Shown here: piece by piece, positions 4,939-5,507 of the stretch | Numbering within the stretch: the first letter of the stretch is position 1 | Layout of the letters: every line of letters begins with the position of its first letter | Assembly (NCBI GenBank): GCA_025352345.1 | Contig: JANXTP010000136.1 | Span: 1-5,507 of the forward strand | DNA length: 5,507 nucleotides | Direction: 5' to 3' | From: Burkholderiales bacterium | GTDB taxonomy: Bacteria > Pseudomonadota > Gammaproteobacteria > Burkholderiales > Burkholderiaceae_C | The notes under the pieces: model-generated | The model's input: the letters and a program-made list of their open reading frames with translations, nothing else | What the model was told of the DNA's origin: nothing | Database searches by the model: none | Position numbers and translations under genes: made by a program

Positions 4939-5507
4939 ATGAACAACTTCATCCTCGTGGAAAACGCCGAAATGACGTTCCACACCAAGAAGGGCAGCTT
5001 CCACGCGCTGCGCGACATCAACCTGAGCGTGGCCAAGGGCGAGTTCGTCACGCTGATCGGCCACTCGGGCTGCGGCAAATCGACCTTGCTGAACCTGATC
5101 GCCGGGCTGACGTTGCCGAGTTCGGGCGCGCTCTTCTGCGACAACCGCGAGATCGCGTCACCGAGCCCCGAACGCGCAGTGGTGTTCCAGAACCATTCGC
5201 TGCTGCCGTGGCTGACCTGCTTCGAGAATGTGCACCTGGGCGTCGAGCGGGTGTTCGGCGCCACCGAATCGAAAGCGCAGCTCGATGCGCGCACCAAAGC
5301 AGCGCTGGAACTGGTCGACATGGGCCATGCGGTGAACAAGCGCCCGAATGAAATCTCCGGCGGCATGAAGCAGCGCGTCGGCATCGCACGCGCGTTGGCG
5401 ATGGTGCCGAAAGTGCTGCTGATGGACGAGCCCTTCGGCGCGCTCGACGCCCTGACCCGCGCCAAGCTGCAGGACGAGTTGCTGAAGATCGTGCAGCGCA
5501 CCCAGAG
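4939..5507 (+). CDS. nrtD: Nitrate ABC transporter ATP-binding protein, 3' end missing
   Basis: The first 189 residues of an ABC ATPase run off the right edge. Nucleotide-binding motifs appear in order: Walker A GHSGCGKST (41-49), Q-loop Q84 in VVFQNHSLLPW, signature SGGMKQR (140-146), Walker B VLLMDE (159-164) with E164 as catalytic base, and D-loop GALD (167-170). FQNHSLLPW and DEPFGALDALTR are typical of the nitrate/sulfonate/taurine subfamily. AAGGAG ends eight bases before the ATG. It would drive nitrate import through NrtB. NrtD (about 260-280 residues) is assumed; the longer NrtC, which has a C-terminal binding-protein-like domain, cannot be excluded because the end is absent. Confidence 0.9.
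   Translation, partial: MNNFILVENAEMTFHTKKGSFHALRDINLSVAKGEFVTLIGHSGCGKSTLLNLIAGLTLPSSGALFCDNREIASPSPERAVVFQNHSLLPWLTCFENVHLGVERVFGATESKAQLDARTKAALELVDMGHAVNKRPNEISGGMKQRVGIARALAMVPKVLLMDEPFGALDALTRAKLQDELLKIVQRTQ

Overview
The window is GC-rich and bacterial. Gene content and protein style point to a betaproteobacterium, most likely Burkholderiales (inferred from recognition, not from a search). It holds a housekeeping block on the minus strand and, diverging from it, a nitrate-uptake locus on the plus strand.

Minus strand, read right to left: tsaD (1666-635, tRNA t6A synthesis), then rpsO (497-228, ribosomal protein S15), an intrinsic terminator (211-177), and the first eight codons of pnp (26-1, polynucleotide phosphorylase), which runs off the left edge. 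The rpsO and pnp leaders each contain a hairpin that could serve post-transcriptional control. The rpsO hairpin sits at the predicted 5' end of its mRNA.

Plus strand, left to right: a NasT-type ANTAR RNA-binding antiterminator (1736-2374), a 340-base non-coding region, then nrtA (2715-3968, Tat-exported nitrate-binding protein), nrtB (4005-4916, membrane permease) and the 5' part of an nrtD-like ATPase gene (4939 to the right edge). Short gaps of 36 and 22 bases, each with a good ribosome binding site, make nrtABD an operon.

The most interesting part is the region between nasT and nrtA. It contains a near-consensus sigma-54 promoter (2520-2536). Its predicted start site, about 2547, lies two bases before a perfect 7-bp hairpin with hexaloop AACGGC, which has A at position 1 and G at position 4, as in ANTAR-protein RNA targets. 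Downstream is a second, smaller hairpin with loop GACGGC. It overlaps, and so competes with, the 5' arm of a strong intrinsic terminator (2615-2670) that ends 44 bases before nrtA. The layout is a nitrogen- and nitrate-gated antitermination switch: sigma-54 (probably with NtrC) starts the transcript, and the ANTAR protein encoded next door decides whether it passes the terminator. It parallels the known nasF leader of Klebsiella oxytoca and the NasT-controlled leaders of Azotobacter and Paracoccus. No nasS gene, the usual partner and inhibitor of NasT, lies next to this nasT. What senses nitrate here is therefore open.
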